Below, piece by piece: positions 1 to 7,800 of a DNA stretch of 38,840 nt. The DNA lies in assembly GCA_900538885.1 (NCBI GenBank), contig UQAI01000007.1, forward strand, positions 1 to 38,840, written 5' to 3'. The translations under genes and the position numbers were made by a program. Origin of the DNA: an uncultured Mollicutes bacterium (GTDB lineage: Bacteria; Bacillota_I; Bacilli_A; ML615J-28; CAG-313). Within the stretch, counting starts at the first letter, position 1, and each line of letters starts with the position of its first letter. The notes under the pieces were generated by a model. It saw only the letters and a program-made list of their open reading frames with translations. It did no database searches and was not told the origin of the DNA.

Positions 1-363
1 AAGCAAAATGTTTTTTTATATCTAGTAGTATATTTCATAACAGTATATTTAAATAACTATTATAATAAGAACAAAAGCACATATAATAATATTATTATAT
101 AAATTAACTAAATTAGTTGAAATATCACCCACTTTATCACCCACCTTTTTAAAGGTGTTATATCACAATGTGAAAGATAAAACCTTAAATCATTCACTAA
201 TTAAGACATTTTGCTGAAATAACAACTATCAATACTTTGTAATCTAGAAAAAATATGTATTACCAACAATATTTCAAGATTATGCATCTCTGTATATAAA
301 AGAGAATGCTCAAATAAAACAACATTAAACCGTTAATTTAGTAAAAAGGCATTTCAAAATAAA
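1..363. other. AT-rich non-coding stretch with short repeats
   Basis: I see no convincing gene in this stretch. It contains two direct copies of TATCACCCAC (123-132 and 135-144, 12-bp period) that run into a 16-bp palindrome (CACCTTT at 142-148, AAAGGTG at 151-157). The rest is very AT-rich. It lies downstream of the minus-strand operon at 517-1868 and of the structured island at 364-455, so it may be a leader for a gene beyond the window edge or simply spacer. Confidence 0.5.
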
Positions 364-455
364 GGCCCGGCTAGAATCCTAACCGAGCTACTCGACATCT
401 TTTCCAACAAGAGATTATTACTATTCTCGGCACTACGGTGCACCTTCATCCGATG
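364..455 (-). ncRNA. GC-rich structured element, probable RNA 3' end or terminator
   Basis: This island is about 49% G+C (45 of 92 bases by hand count) inside sequence of roughly 20% G+C. Read on the minus strand it forms a 9-bp hairpin, CTCGGTTAG / CTAGCCGGG (387-379 with 374-366, loop GATT), followed by CCTTTATTTTG. Three pairs are G.U on the minus strand and would be C.A mismatches on the plus strand, so the minus-strand RNA is the one likely to fold. Other hairpins are GCAC/GTGC at 430-441 and CGAG/CTCG at 384-394; the latter competes with the terminator-like stem. I could not match it to a known riboswitch or RNA family. The simplest reading is an intrinsic terminator for the operon at 517-1868. 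Confidence 0.4.
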
Positions 456-516
456 ATTTCACATTATCCAACTATATCATTGTATTGATATAAATCTATT
501 TTTCAAGTAATTGCCT

Positions 517-1206
517 CTATTTCCAAGGCCTATTTTTATCTAACCAGCCGTTTTCATTCCAGTACTCTTTTTCACATGGATCGCTATCCCAATCTTTTTT
601 GTGAAGAAAACCAAAAAACTTAAATGAGATTTTCGTACTTAAACTTATTTTTACAGGTTTATTCTTTTTTAAATCCTTAACAACTTTATTAATTTTTTTA
701 TCTAACACCTTTTTATCTTTTTCAGGTATTACATCCCATTTATTAGCATGAACTGCTTTACATATTGTTTTGATGTAAGAAACACCCCAGCCTTTGACCG
801 ATGACTTAATAGTGTTAATTGCTGTTTTATTGGATGCACCAGCTGATGTTGAGACGATAACAACTTTCTTTTTAAACATCCATGCTTTAGGGCGGTGCAC
901 CATCCACATATCAAAAGAGAAATCTAAGAATGATTTCATAGGGACCGATGCATACATGCAGTAATTTGGAGTAGTAAAAATAATTAAATCAGCCTGTTCC
1001 ATTGCATCCCAAATTATTTTCTTTTTTTCATACATATAACACTTTGTTTCATCTTTTAAACAGTTATAGCAACCTAGACAAAAACCATTCAAATCTTTGG
1101 GAAGAAAAAACTCAGTTATCTCTCCTTCTAAATGATTTGCTATTTCTTTACCAATATGGTAGCTACTACCATGATGGTTTTGACCATTTATTGTCACTAT
1201 TTTCAT
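517..1206 (-). CDS. Flavodoxin-fold NAD(P)H-dependent oxidoreductase
   Basis: A 229-residue protein of the NADPH-dependent FMN reductase / flavodoxin-like fold. The N-terminal strand (MKIVTING) and Ser-rich loop (HHGSS, residues 11-15) fit an FMN-phosphate-binding turn. A cysteine cluster (C43, C46, C49, C56; GCxxC...C) resembles that of iron-sulfur-flavoprotein-related reductases, but whether it binds a cluster cannot be told. The TTPNYCMYASVPMKSFLD segment at about 78-95 is the typical second flavin-binding loop. The start overlaps the stop of the upstream acetyltransferase gene by four bases (ATGA, 1203-1206), so the two are probably translationally coupled. The electron acceptor is unknown. 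The family call is solid, the substrate is open. Confidence 0.8.
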   Translation of the reverse strand: MKIVTINGQNHHGSSYHIGKEIANHLEGEITEFFLPKDLNGFCLGCYNCLKDETKCYMYEKKKIIWDAMEQADLIIFTTPNYCMYASVPMKSFLDFSFDMWMVHRPKAWMFKKKVVIVSTSAGASNKTAINTIKSSVKGWGVSYIKTICKAVHANKWDVIPEKDKKVLDKKINKVVKDLKKNKPVKISLSTKISFKFFGFLHKKDWDSDPCEKEYWNENGWLDKNRPWK

Positions 1207-1868
1207 TTAGCACCTCTTAATTTTTCGACTAATTTTTGTATTTCTTCTTCAATTAACAAATATACAAGACTAACTAAATAGCCATCACCTATCGCGTGAT
1301 TTAATCTTGCGGTTACTGGCATCATTAATTGATCGCTTTCCCATCTGTATTTACCCCAGTTAATGATTGGTTGAAAATACAAATAACCATCAGGTAATTC
1401 CACATTAAATGAGTCATAACTTACCCAAGGCGTAAATGATGCATCAAACCAGTTAGGGTGATTAGCTTCATCTAATAAATACTCTCTAGTTTTTTTAGCT
1501 TCATCAATATCTTTTTGAGCATTTTCGTAAAACACCTTATAGTCTTTATAATACTTTGTATAAACTGGTGTACAGGTTTTCGTGTCATCATGAAATACGT
1601 ATTGAGTTGGGTTTATTTCATCAAAACAATAAATTTCATTGGTTTTCCAGTTGTACATCATTCGGTAATCTTCTTTTCTATTTAATGCGGTAGATAAAAC
1701 ATATAAAAAGTTTAAATAGAATTTTGTTTGTGATTCTTTTGATGCTTTATAAAGTTCTGTTACATTAATTCTTGAGGTCATTGATATTGAGCATTTGGCA
1801 TCTTTTGAGAAATGGTTAAATACTCCTTTACGGTAGTATTCTTCTAGGTTTATAATTTTATAGTTCAT
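1203..1868 (-). CDS. Chloramphenicol acetyltransferase-like (CatA-type) acyltransferase
   Basis: A 221-residue protein of usual length for trimeric CAT enzymes, which transfer acetyl from acetyl-CoA to chloramphenicol. N-terminal YYRKGVFNHF (11-20) matches the conserved W/YxRxxxFxxF start. The active-site motif is NHAIGDGY: His191 corresponds to the catalytic His of HHAxxDG, and Asp195 is the conserved structural Asp. The first His of the usual HH pair is Asn. WGKY (171-174) and MPVTAR (183-188) also match the family. Divergent chromosomal CAT homologues often do not give resistance, so the real acceptor is uncertain. The start at 1868 has an AAGGAG site (1875-1880) 6 nt upstream and a consensus promoter further up. 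Confidence 0.85.
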   Translation of the reverse strand: MNYKIINLEEYYRKGVFNHFSKDAKCSISMTSRINVTELYKASKESQTKFYLNFLYVLSTALNRKEDYRMMYNWKTNEIYCFDEINPTQYVFHDDTKTCTPVYTKYYKDYKVFYENAQKDIDEAKKTREYLLDEANHPNWFDASFTPWVSYDSFNVELPDGYLYFQPIINWGKYRWESDQLMMPVTARLNHAIGDGYLVSLVYLLIEEEIQKLVEKLRGAK

Positions 1869-1895
1869 AATATGCTCCTTTAGTAATTCTTAACT

Positions 1896-1924
1896 ATTAT
1901 AGACCTTTCCATCTAATTTGTCAA
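1896..1924 (-). promoter_or_regulatory. Sigma-A promoter of the acetyltransferase-flavoprotein operon
   Basis: Minus-strand TTGACA (1924-1919), 17-nt spacer, TATAAT (1901-1896). Both hexamers are perfect consensus at optimal spacing, 28 nt upstream of the ATG at 1868. Confidence 0.85.
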
Positions 1925-1970
1925 ACAAAATATTTCAATTTATGCACTTTTTAGTTACCTTTATTAAGAA

Positions 1971-2019
1971 AAAACATATTAGATTTTAAGTATTAAATGT
2001 TACTTATCTAATATGTTTT
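1971..2019 (-). terminator. Intrinsic terminator downstream of degV
   Basis: A long inverted repeat: 14-bp arms 1971-1984 and 2006-2019, extended in the loop by AAGTA (1988-1992) / TACTT (2001-2005). On the minus strand it is followed by a run of six T. It lies just past the degV stop. Confidence 0.8.
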
Positions 2020-2026
2020 TATTTAA

Positions 2027-2917
2027 TTAACAATCATATTTTTTGATAAAACCAATGCCTATCGGATATGGACCGGTATGTACACCAATAGTCGCCCCTA
2101 TTTGTCCTATTTCTATATCATCACGATTTAGGGTAATTGAAGCCTTATTTAAAAAGTTTTGTAATTCTTCTAAATCATAACCAGCTCCCACAATAAAGCG
2201 ATAATTGTCGATATTTTCCCCGTTTTCGGTAAAATGCTTTTTAGTTAGTTCAAGTAGTTTAATTATTGACTTTTTACGTGATAGCGAAAGACCACAACTA
2301 AATATTTCACCTTCTTTTAATACAATGATTGGTTTAATTCTAAGTGTCGCTCCTACTATTCCTAAAAGTTTTCCAATTCTACCACCATGGCGTAAATAAT
2401 CTAAGCTACCTACTGTAAAAAAGATTCTAGCGGTAGTTTTAATGTAGTTAGCCTCTTTTGTCATTTCTTCTAAGGTTAAGCCATTATCACGCATCCTACA
2501 TACTTCTTTTACGAGTAAACCTTGAAGGCAGGTATTTACCATCGCATCAATTACTTCGATTTTCGCATTAGGATATTTCTCTAAACATAACTGTTTGGCT
2601 GAATTAGCTGAATTATAAGATCCACTAAATTTAGTGGTTATACAAATACAAATGATGTCCATTCCTACATTTAAATACTTTTCAAAAACCTTAACATAAT
2701 CATCAATTGTTGGAAGTGATGTTTTTGGATAAACATTAGGATGATCTACCATTTTTTGATAGAAATCTCTAACATCAAGTTCTACACCTTCTTTTTGATA
2801 TACTCCCTCTTCAAAAGACACATAAAATGGAACAATTTCCACATCTAATTTTTTTATTTCTTCCCTACTTAAATCACATGAACCATCGCTAACGACTTTA
2901 ATTTTGTTCATCATCAT
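2027..2917 (-). CDS. degV: DegV family fatty-acid-binding protein
   Basis: A 296-residue DegV family protein. Members bind a fatty acid and, in Gram-positive bacteria, act as FakB-type partners of the fatty-acid kinase FakA; no fakA is visible here. N-terminal IKVVSDGSCDL (5-15) is the diagnostic start, TSLPT and TKFSGSYNSA are the conserved lipid-contact loops, and the C-terminal GATIGVHTGPYPIGIGF matches the family's final segment. It overlaps the upstream marR gene by 20 bases and shares its promoter. Three in-frame ATG codons follow the strong GAGGAGGT site (2923-2930) at 2917, 2914 and 2911; the first or second is best placed. FakB-type function is inferred from family. Confidence 0.9.
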   Translation of the reverse strand: MMMNKIKVVSDGSCDLSREEIKKLDVEIVPFYVSFEEGVYQKEGVELDVRDFYQKMVDHPNVYPKTSLPTIDDYVKVFEKYLNVGMDIICICITTKFSGSYNSANSAKQLCLEKYPNAKIEVIDAMVNTCLQGLLVKEVCRMRDNGLTLEEMTKEANYIKTTARIFFTVGSLDYLRHGGRIGKLLGIVGATLRIKPIIVLKEGEIFSCGLSLSRKKSIIKLLELTKKHFTENGENIDNYRFIVGAGYDLEELQNFLNKASITLNRDDIEIGQIGATIGVHTGPYPIGIGFIKKYDC

Positions 2918-3344
2918 TAATTACCTCCTCCATATTTCCGAATAATTTTGTCAAATAGTTGATACTATGTATTACTGTATCAATTCTATCATCATCTATT
3001 ACCGAAAGTAAGTCATCAAACATTTTATCAAACATTTGGCGTTTATATTCTAAATATTCTCTACCTTCACTAGTTATAAAAACTTTTACTTTTCGGCGAT
3101 CTTCTTCTTCATTTTTAATTTTCACATATCCTTTATTTTTTAATACATTTATAACACTAGTTATACGAGCTCTTGATACATCTAGAAAAGTGCTTAATTT
3201 AGATGGGTATTCGCCATCTTCTTTATGATACAAATACATTAAAACCGCACATTCGCCCACTAAAAATTCATCAATTTTTGTATTTGAAATAGTGTGATAG
3301 AGCTCTATTATCATTTCTTTTAACATTACCTGTTTATTATTCAT
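2898..3344 (-). CDS. MarR family transcriptional regulator
   Basis: A 148-residue winged-helix protein of normal MarR length. The helix-turn-helix spans about residues 48-75 (PSKLSTFLDVSRARITSVIN), followed by the wing NEEEDRRKVKVFITSEGREYL with the conserved DxR (D82-R83 region). N- and C-terminal helices would form the dimer interface. It is first in an operon with degV, whose start lies inside its 3' end. A perfect promoter and a 29-bp palindrome upstream indicate negative autoregulation. GAGGG (3348-3352) is only 3 nt from the ATG, so a later start (ATG at 3326) is possible. The effector is unknown; with degV next door, lipid or fatty-acid sensing is a reasonable guess. Confidence 0.88.
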   Translation of the reverse strand: MNNKQVMLKEMIIELYHTISNTKIDEFLVGECAVLMYLYHKEDGEYPSKLSTFLDVSRARITSVINVLKNKGYVKIKNEEEDRRKVKVFITSEGREYLEYKRQMFDKMFDDLLSVIDDDRIDTVIHSINYLTKLFGNMEEVINDDEQN

Positions 3345-3359
3345 ATACCCTCACTTTTG

Positions 3360-3388
3360 TTAATACTGTTAACTATTAACACTATTAA
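3360..3388. promoter_or_regulatory. 29-bp palindromic operator, probable MarR binding site
   Basis: Near-perfect dyad centred on base 3374: TTAATA-C-TGTTAA-CTA-TTAACA-C-TATTAA. All 12 positions of each half match apart from one C/C pair and the three central bases. It starts at the edge of the marR -10 box and covers the likely start site, where a bound dimer would block transcription. Confidence 0.75.
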
Positions 3389-3416
3389 TTATATTAGTTT
3401 TAGGTATAAATGTCAA
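3388..3416 (-). promoter_or_regulatory. Promoter of marR-degV
   Basis: Minus-strand TTGACA (3416-3411), 17-nt spacer, TATAAT (3393-3388). Perfect consensus. Its -35 box lies 5 nt from the -35 box of the divergent pepT promoter. Confidence 0.85.
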
Positions 3417-3421
3417 TAATA

Positions 3422-3450
3422 TTGCATTAAAGTTTTAATAATGGTATAAT
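3422..3450 (+). promoter_or_regulatory. Promoter of pepT
   Basis: TTGCAT (3422-3427), 17-nt spacer, TATAAT (3445-3450). The expected start near 3456-3457 falls on the first bases of the ribosome binding site GGAGG (3457-3461), so the leader would be only about 13 nt. Confidence 0.75.
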
Positions 3451-3469
3451 ATCATTGGAGGATATAATT

Positions 3470-4693
3470 ATGTCTATTTTAGAAAACTTTTTAACATATG
3501 TTAAGATTGACACCCAATCTGATGAAAATGTAAGTGTTAATCCCACTACTAAAAAACAATTTGATTTAGGTAATTTATTAGTAAAACAATTACATGAACT
3601 TGGTGTTAAGAATGCATTTATTGATGATACTTGTTATGTTTATGGATTTATTCCATGTAACACTGAATCTACTAAAACAATTGGTTTAATCGCTCATATG
3701 GACACCGCAACTGAACTAACCGGCAAAAACGTTAAACCACAAGTTATTGAAGATTATGATGGTAAAGATATTGTTCTTAATAAAGAACTAAATATTATTC
3801 TTTCACCAACTGAATTTCCTTTTTTAAGTAAAAAGCTTCATCACACCCTTGTGACTACAGATGGAACAACTTTACTTGGTGCTGATGATAAGGCTGGTGT
3901 TGCGATAATAATGGAAGTTGTTAAAACATTAACTACCACCACTTCTCCTCACCCAAATGTAATAATTACATTTACTCCTGATGAAGAAGTTGGAATGGGA
4001 ACTAATAGTTTTAATTTTGATTATTATCAAAAACATAATTGCCAAATGGCGTACACTCTAGATGGTGGAGACATCAATACTTTAAGTTTTGAAAACTTTA
4101 ATGCTGCAAGCGCAACTATTACACTAAAGGGCAAAGCCATTCATCCTGGTAGTGCAAAAGGCAAAATGGTCAATAGTATTCATCTTGCGATGGAATTTCA
4201 TGAAATGTTACCAGCATATATGGTGCCTGCCACAACCGAAAATTATGAGGGTTTCAACCATTTAAACAATATTGAGGGTTCAGTTGAAGAAACTAAATTA
4301 CATTATATTATTAGAAACCATGATATGAATAAATTTAGAAAACAAATTGATTTATTCAATTCAATCACCGAATTTATGAATAAAAAATATGGTCAAGGTA
4401 CCGTAAATGCAGATATCAAGGATAGTTACTACAATATGAAAGAAGTTGTATTAAAACATCCAGAAATAATTGAATACGCTATAAAAGGATTAAAACGTAA
4501 TAACATTGAGCCTTTCATTGAACCTATTAGAGGCGGTACCGATGGAGCTAGACTCAGCTTTAAAGGTATTCTAACTCCAAACCTTGGTACAGGTGGTGAA
4601 AACTATCATGGAAAATACGAATATGTTAGTGTTACAGACATGGAAAAAATGGTCAAAGTAGTTTTAGATATTTTAAAAATTATCACTGAATAA
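3470..4693 (+). CDS. pepT: Peptidase T (tripeptide aminopeptidase)
   Basis: A 407-residue M20 zinc peptidase that removes N-terminal residues from tripeptides in the cytoplasm. Metal and catalytic residues are in place: H76 and D78 in AHMDT, D139/D140 in GADDKAG, the glutamate pair E172-E173 in FTPDEEVG, D198 in LDGGD, and a late His in GTGGENYHGKYE. The dimerisation domain sits at about 205-320. An upstream in-frame TTG (3455) overlaps the ribosome binding site and is not the start; ATG 3470 has GGAGG 8 nt upstream. It is the only recognised plus-strand gene and is divergent from marR-degV. Function is well supported. Confidence 0.95.
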   Translation: MSILENFLTYVKIDTQSDENVSVNPTTKKQFDLGNLLVKQLHELGVKNAFIDDTCYVYGFIPCNTESTKTIGLIAHMDTATELTGKNVKPQVIEDYDGKDIVLNKELNIILSPTEFPFLSKKLHHTLVTTDGTTLLGADDKAGVAIIMEVVKTLTTTTSPHPNVIITFTPDEEVGMGTNSFNFDYYQKHNCQMAYTLDGGDINTLSFENFNAASATITLKGKAIHPGSAKGKMVNSIHLAMEFHEMLPAYMVPATTENYEGFNHLNNIEGSVEETKLHYIIRNHDMNKFRKQIDLFNSITEFMNKKYGQGTVNADIKDSYYNMKEVVLKHPEIIEYAIKGLKRNNIEPFIEPIRGGTDGARLSFKGILTPNLGTGGENYHGKYEYVSVTDMEKMVKVVLDILKIITE

Positions 4694-4700
4694 CAAAAAA

Positions 4701-4728
4701 GTTCACTTTTCATCAAGTGAACTTTTTT
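4701..4728 (+). terminator. Terminator of pepT
   Basis: GTTCACTT (4701-4708) pairs with AAGTGAAC (4715-4722), loop of 6, followed by six T. The preceding A-tract makes it usable in both directions. Confidence 0.9.
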
Positions 4729-4738
4729 CTATGCTAAA

Positions 4739-4766
4739 AGGTGTTAAGATTTTATTCCTAACACCT
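4739..4766 (-). terminator. Terminator downstream of the giant lipoprotein gene
   Basis: AGGTGTTA (4739-4746) pairs with TAACACCT (4759-4766). On the minus strand it is followed by TTTTAGC. It lies between two convergent genes, so it probably ends the lipoprotein transcript. Confidence 0.65.
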
Positions 4767-4805
4767 ATTTTAGTTTATATTTATGACATTTTGTTTATTT
4801 TTTTA

Positions 4806-7800
4806 CTATTGATCTACTTTGCCTTTAATAGTATTACCATTTACAACATACGTAAAAGTTTGTTGGCCTGCAGTTTCATCATATTCTAATTCAAAAAGTT
4901 CAATAGCCATATACTTTCCAGCATCACCTGTTGCGATAAAACTTACATCAGTTTGATCAGGGGTAGAAAAGTAAAAGTATACCTGATATCGATATTTATA
5001 AACACCATTTTCAGTAGTCCTAATAACAGAAATTGAAGTCTTATCAGAAACTGTAACTGTACTTATTTCATACCACTTAATATCTGAAGTATTGCTATAA
5101 ACTTTTTCAATTCCTGAAGCATTATGGACGATTTTAACTTCATCATCGGTAATCGTTACAGTACATTCTTTAGTTAAGAAATCACGACATTCAGCTTTTG
5201 TTAATTGTTTTGAAGTACCATCATTATAATTTACCACTAATAAATGCATATAATTAATTAAATCATCAAGTTTTTTAGTATCCTTGTAAAGCACGCCACT
5301 TATGAAAAGTTCTAAATCTAACACATTTTTTGCTGTTGCATTTGAATACCATGTTGCCATCTTCGTTGCTGATACACCTTTAAAACTAATTTGTAGTGGG
5401 TGTTCACCAACTTCAGTAGGAACATTCTCAAAGGTTATGTAGTTAAGAACACTATCAGTAATAGCTTTATTATCAAGATATAAATTAATAATCGTTGAAC
5501 TTGTTTCAGCTCTAAAATTAACTGTAATTAATTGATTAATAATTGTACCATTTAAATCATCAATATTTAAACGTGCATCACTTTTTAAAGTGTAATTAAA
5601 ATAAACAGTGTAATCACTACTCTTAAGTATTGTGAATGTCTTAACTTGTTCTCCCCCAATACTAAATACAATTTGATCGTCTTCTCTAACGATGTCAATA
5701 TAACTATGATATTTTTGATACATATTTATTGAGTTAGAATTAACGATTAGATTATTATTAAATCTAATATTAGCAACAATACCATTGAAAAGATCTTCAT
5801 CACTAAAATCATTTACAAATTCGGGAAGTGCAGCATCATTATTGTAAAATTCAAGCGTTGAATTATAGATACTTAAGCCGAAGAAAACATTATAAATAGT
5901 ATATTCTGTACCATGTGATCTAAAAATAATCATATTTTCAGCAACATTTCTAACTACTTCAATATTTTCCTTTGCCCATTTATAGGCTTCATCATCTACT
6001 AGATAGCCAGAATAATATGAGCCGTAAAAGGTAATTCTAGTGATTAATCTAAGAATATCATCATCAGTTTCATCAGTTAATAGTAAATTATATTCACTAA
6101 GCGTAACGTGTATATTAGATAAAGCAAGAAATTTTTCTTTTTCAATAATATTTACAGTATCCTCAAATGTAAATGTTTCATTATGTAGGGTATCACGAAC
6201 CATAAGTTTAAAAGTATTACTACCTAATTTAACTTCTCCAAGCGGTTCAAAAGTGATTTCAAAAGGAAGATCATATTCTTTAATTTTTTCTAAAGCATTT
6301 TTATAAGTTAAAGACTGGATACTATATTCATCATCTACACAAACAATATATATGATAAGTTGGTCTTTAAAATCTTTGTTTTCTGCATAGTTATATGGCA
6401 TTGAAAACGCAACACTCTTAATTTTTTTGGCATCACTTAACGGATGTACATAAATTTCAGTCTCAAAGTTATAGCCATTCACTGTAATTGTAACATTTTG
6501 TGTTCCTTCTTTATTTTTATCAAGCCCCGTAATGTTTGTTTCATCAAATGATAAGTATTGAGAATAATTATATTGCCAAACAAGTTTACCAGTTTCTTCT
6601 AGGGTTTCTACGTTAATACGGTAATTATATTCAACCGCAATTTGACCAGTCGCCGGAATATCTTTACCTACAAAAAGTTCATCGTTAAAATCTACTTTAT
6701 AGTCTGTAACTACTGGATTTTCTAAATCAATTACGTAGTATTCAATTGGTAAATAGTAGATTCCATATTCATCTAAATCCATAGTTAGGATACCCATTTT
6801 TATACCTACTGTTGAAATATCAGGATTTTCAATTTTTAATTTAGCAGTATCAAGTTCAACTGAGTATGCATAACCTGTAAGCATATCAACAATAGTTACA
6901 GTGTAATTGAACCATCTATTTGGATAAACATTATTATTAAGGTCATAAACAAACAAATCTGTTATTAAATTTAGTTCACCTGGTGATATTACATAATCGT
7001 GTTCTACGCCTTCAACAAAATAAGCAATACTCATTGTCATATTATCAATAGTAACTTCAAGTAATTTCGCACCAACCATTGAAGTATCAAAAATTGTAAG
7101 TAAATTAGCTGTTAACTCAATATCTTGTGAATCGTATTCGCCGTTTGTGTTAAGTGTATACTTATAAAGTTTAATAATATCCTTAAATTGTTCAACAAAT
7201 TCTTCTTTTGTGGTATTTTGTTTTACAATTATTTCGTCTTCTAAATTGTATCCAAGTTTTTGGGTAGGTTTCATAATACCTTGAAGTTCATCTACATATG
7301 ATATTAAATCTTCATCTGTGGTTTTACTTAAATCAACATTTGCAAGTTTAGTAATTAATGTGAAAACTGCAGTTGAAGAAATGTTATTACCATCATTTTC
7401 ACAAAGAATATTAAGTAAATTATTTAATTGTAATTTTTCAGCTGTTGATAGTTTACTAATTTCAGTACTTAGTATTTTAGAGACAACAACTAAGCTGTGC
7501 CCTAAAACTGTTTTAGTTTCATTTGTAAGTGATGAATTATCAAGATCAGTGATTAACATTATAGCATTTAATGTTTCCTCGATATCATCTTTATCTTCTA
7601 GTTTAATATTTTTTAAATAATTAGTTACAATTTTAACAGCTGGATCAATATTTCTAACTATTTCAATAATATTAAGTTTTTCAAAGTATTCTTGAACATC
7701 ACCAAAGCCTTTTCCTAACATAGTAGATACAATTGTTAAACACGTATTTAAAGTATTCTTACCTACTTTTTGGAATAAACCATCAATGATTTCGCCTACT

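Noticed and set aside
355..400. tracrRNA-like look of the AAAATAAAGGC...GGCTAG sequence
   Set aside because: The similarity is superficial: no CRISPR array, anti-repeat or cas9 is present, and the hairpin folds better on the other strand.
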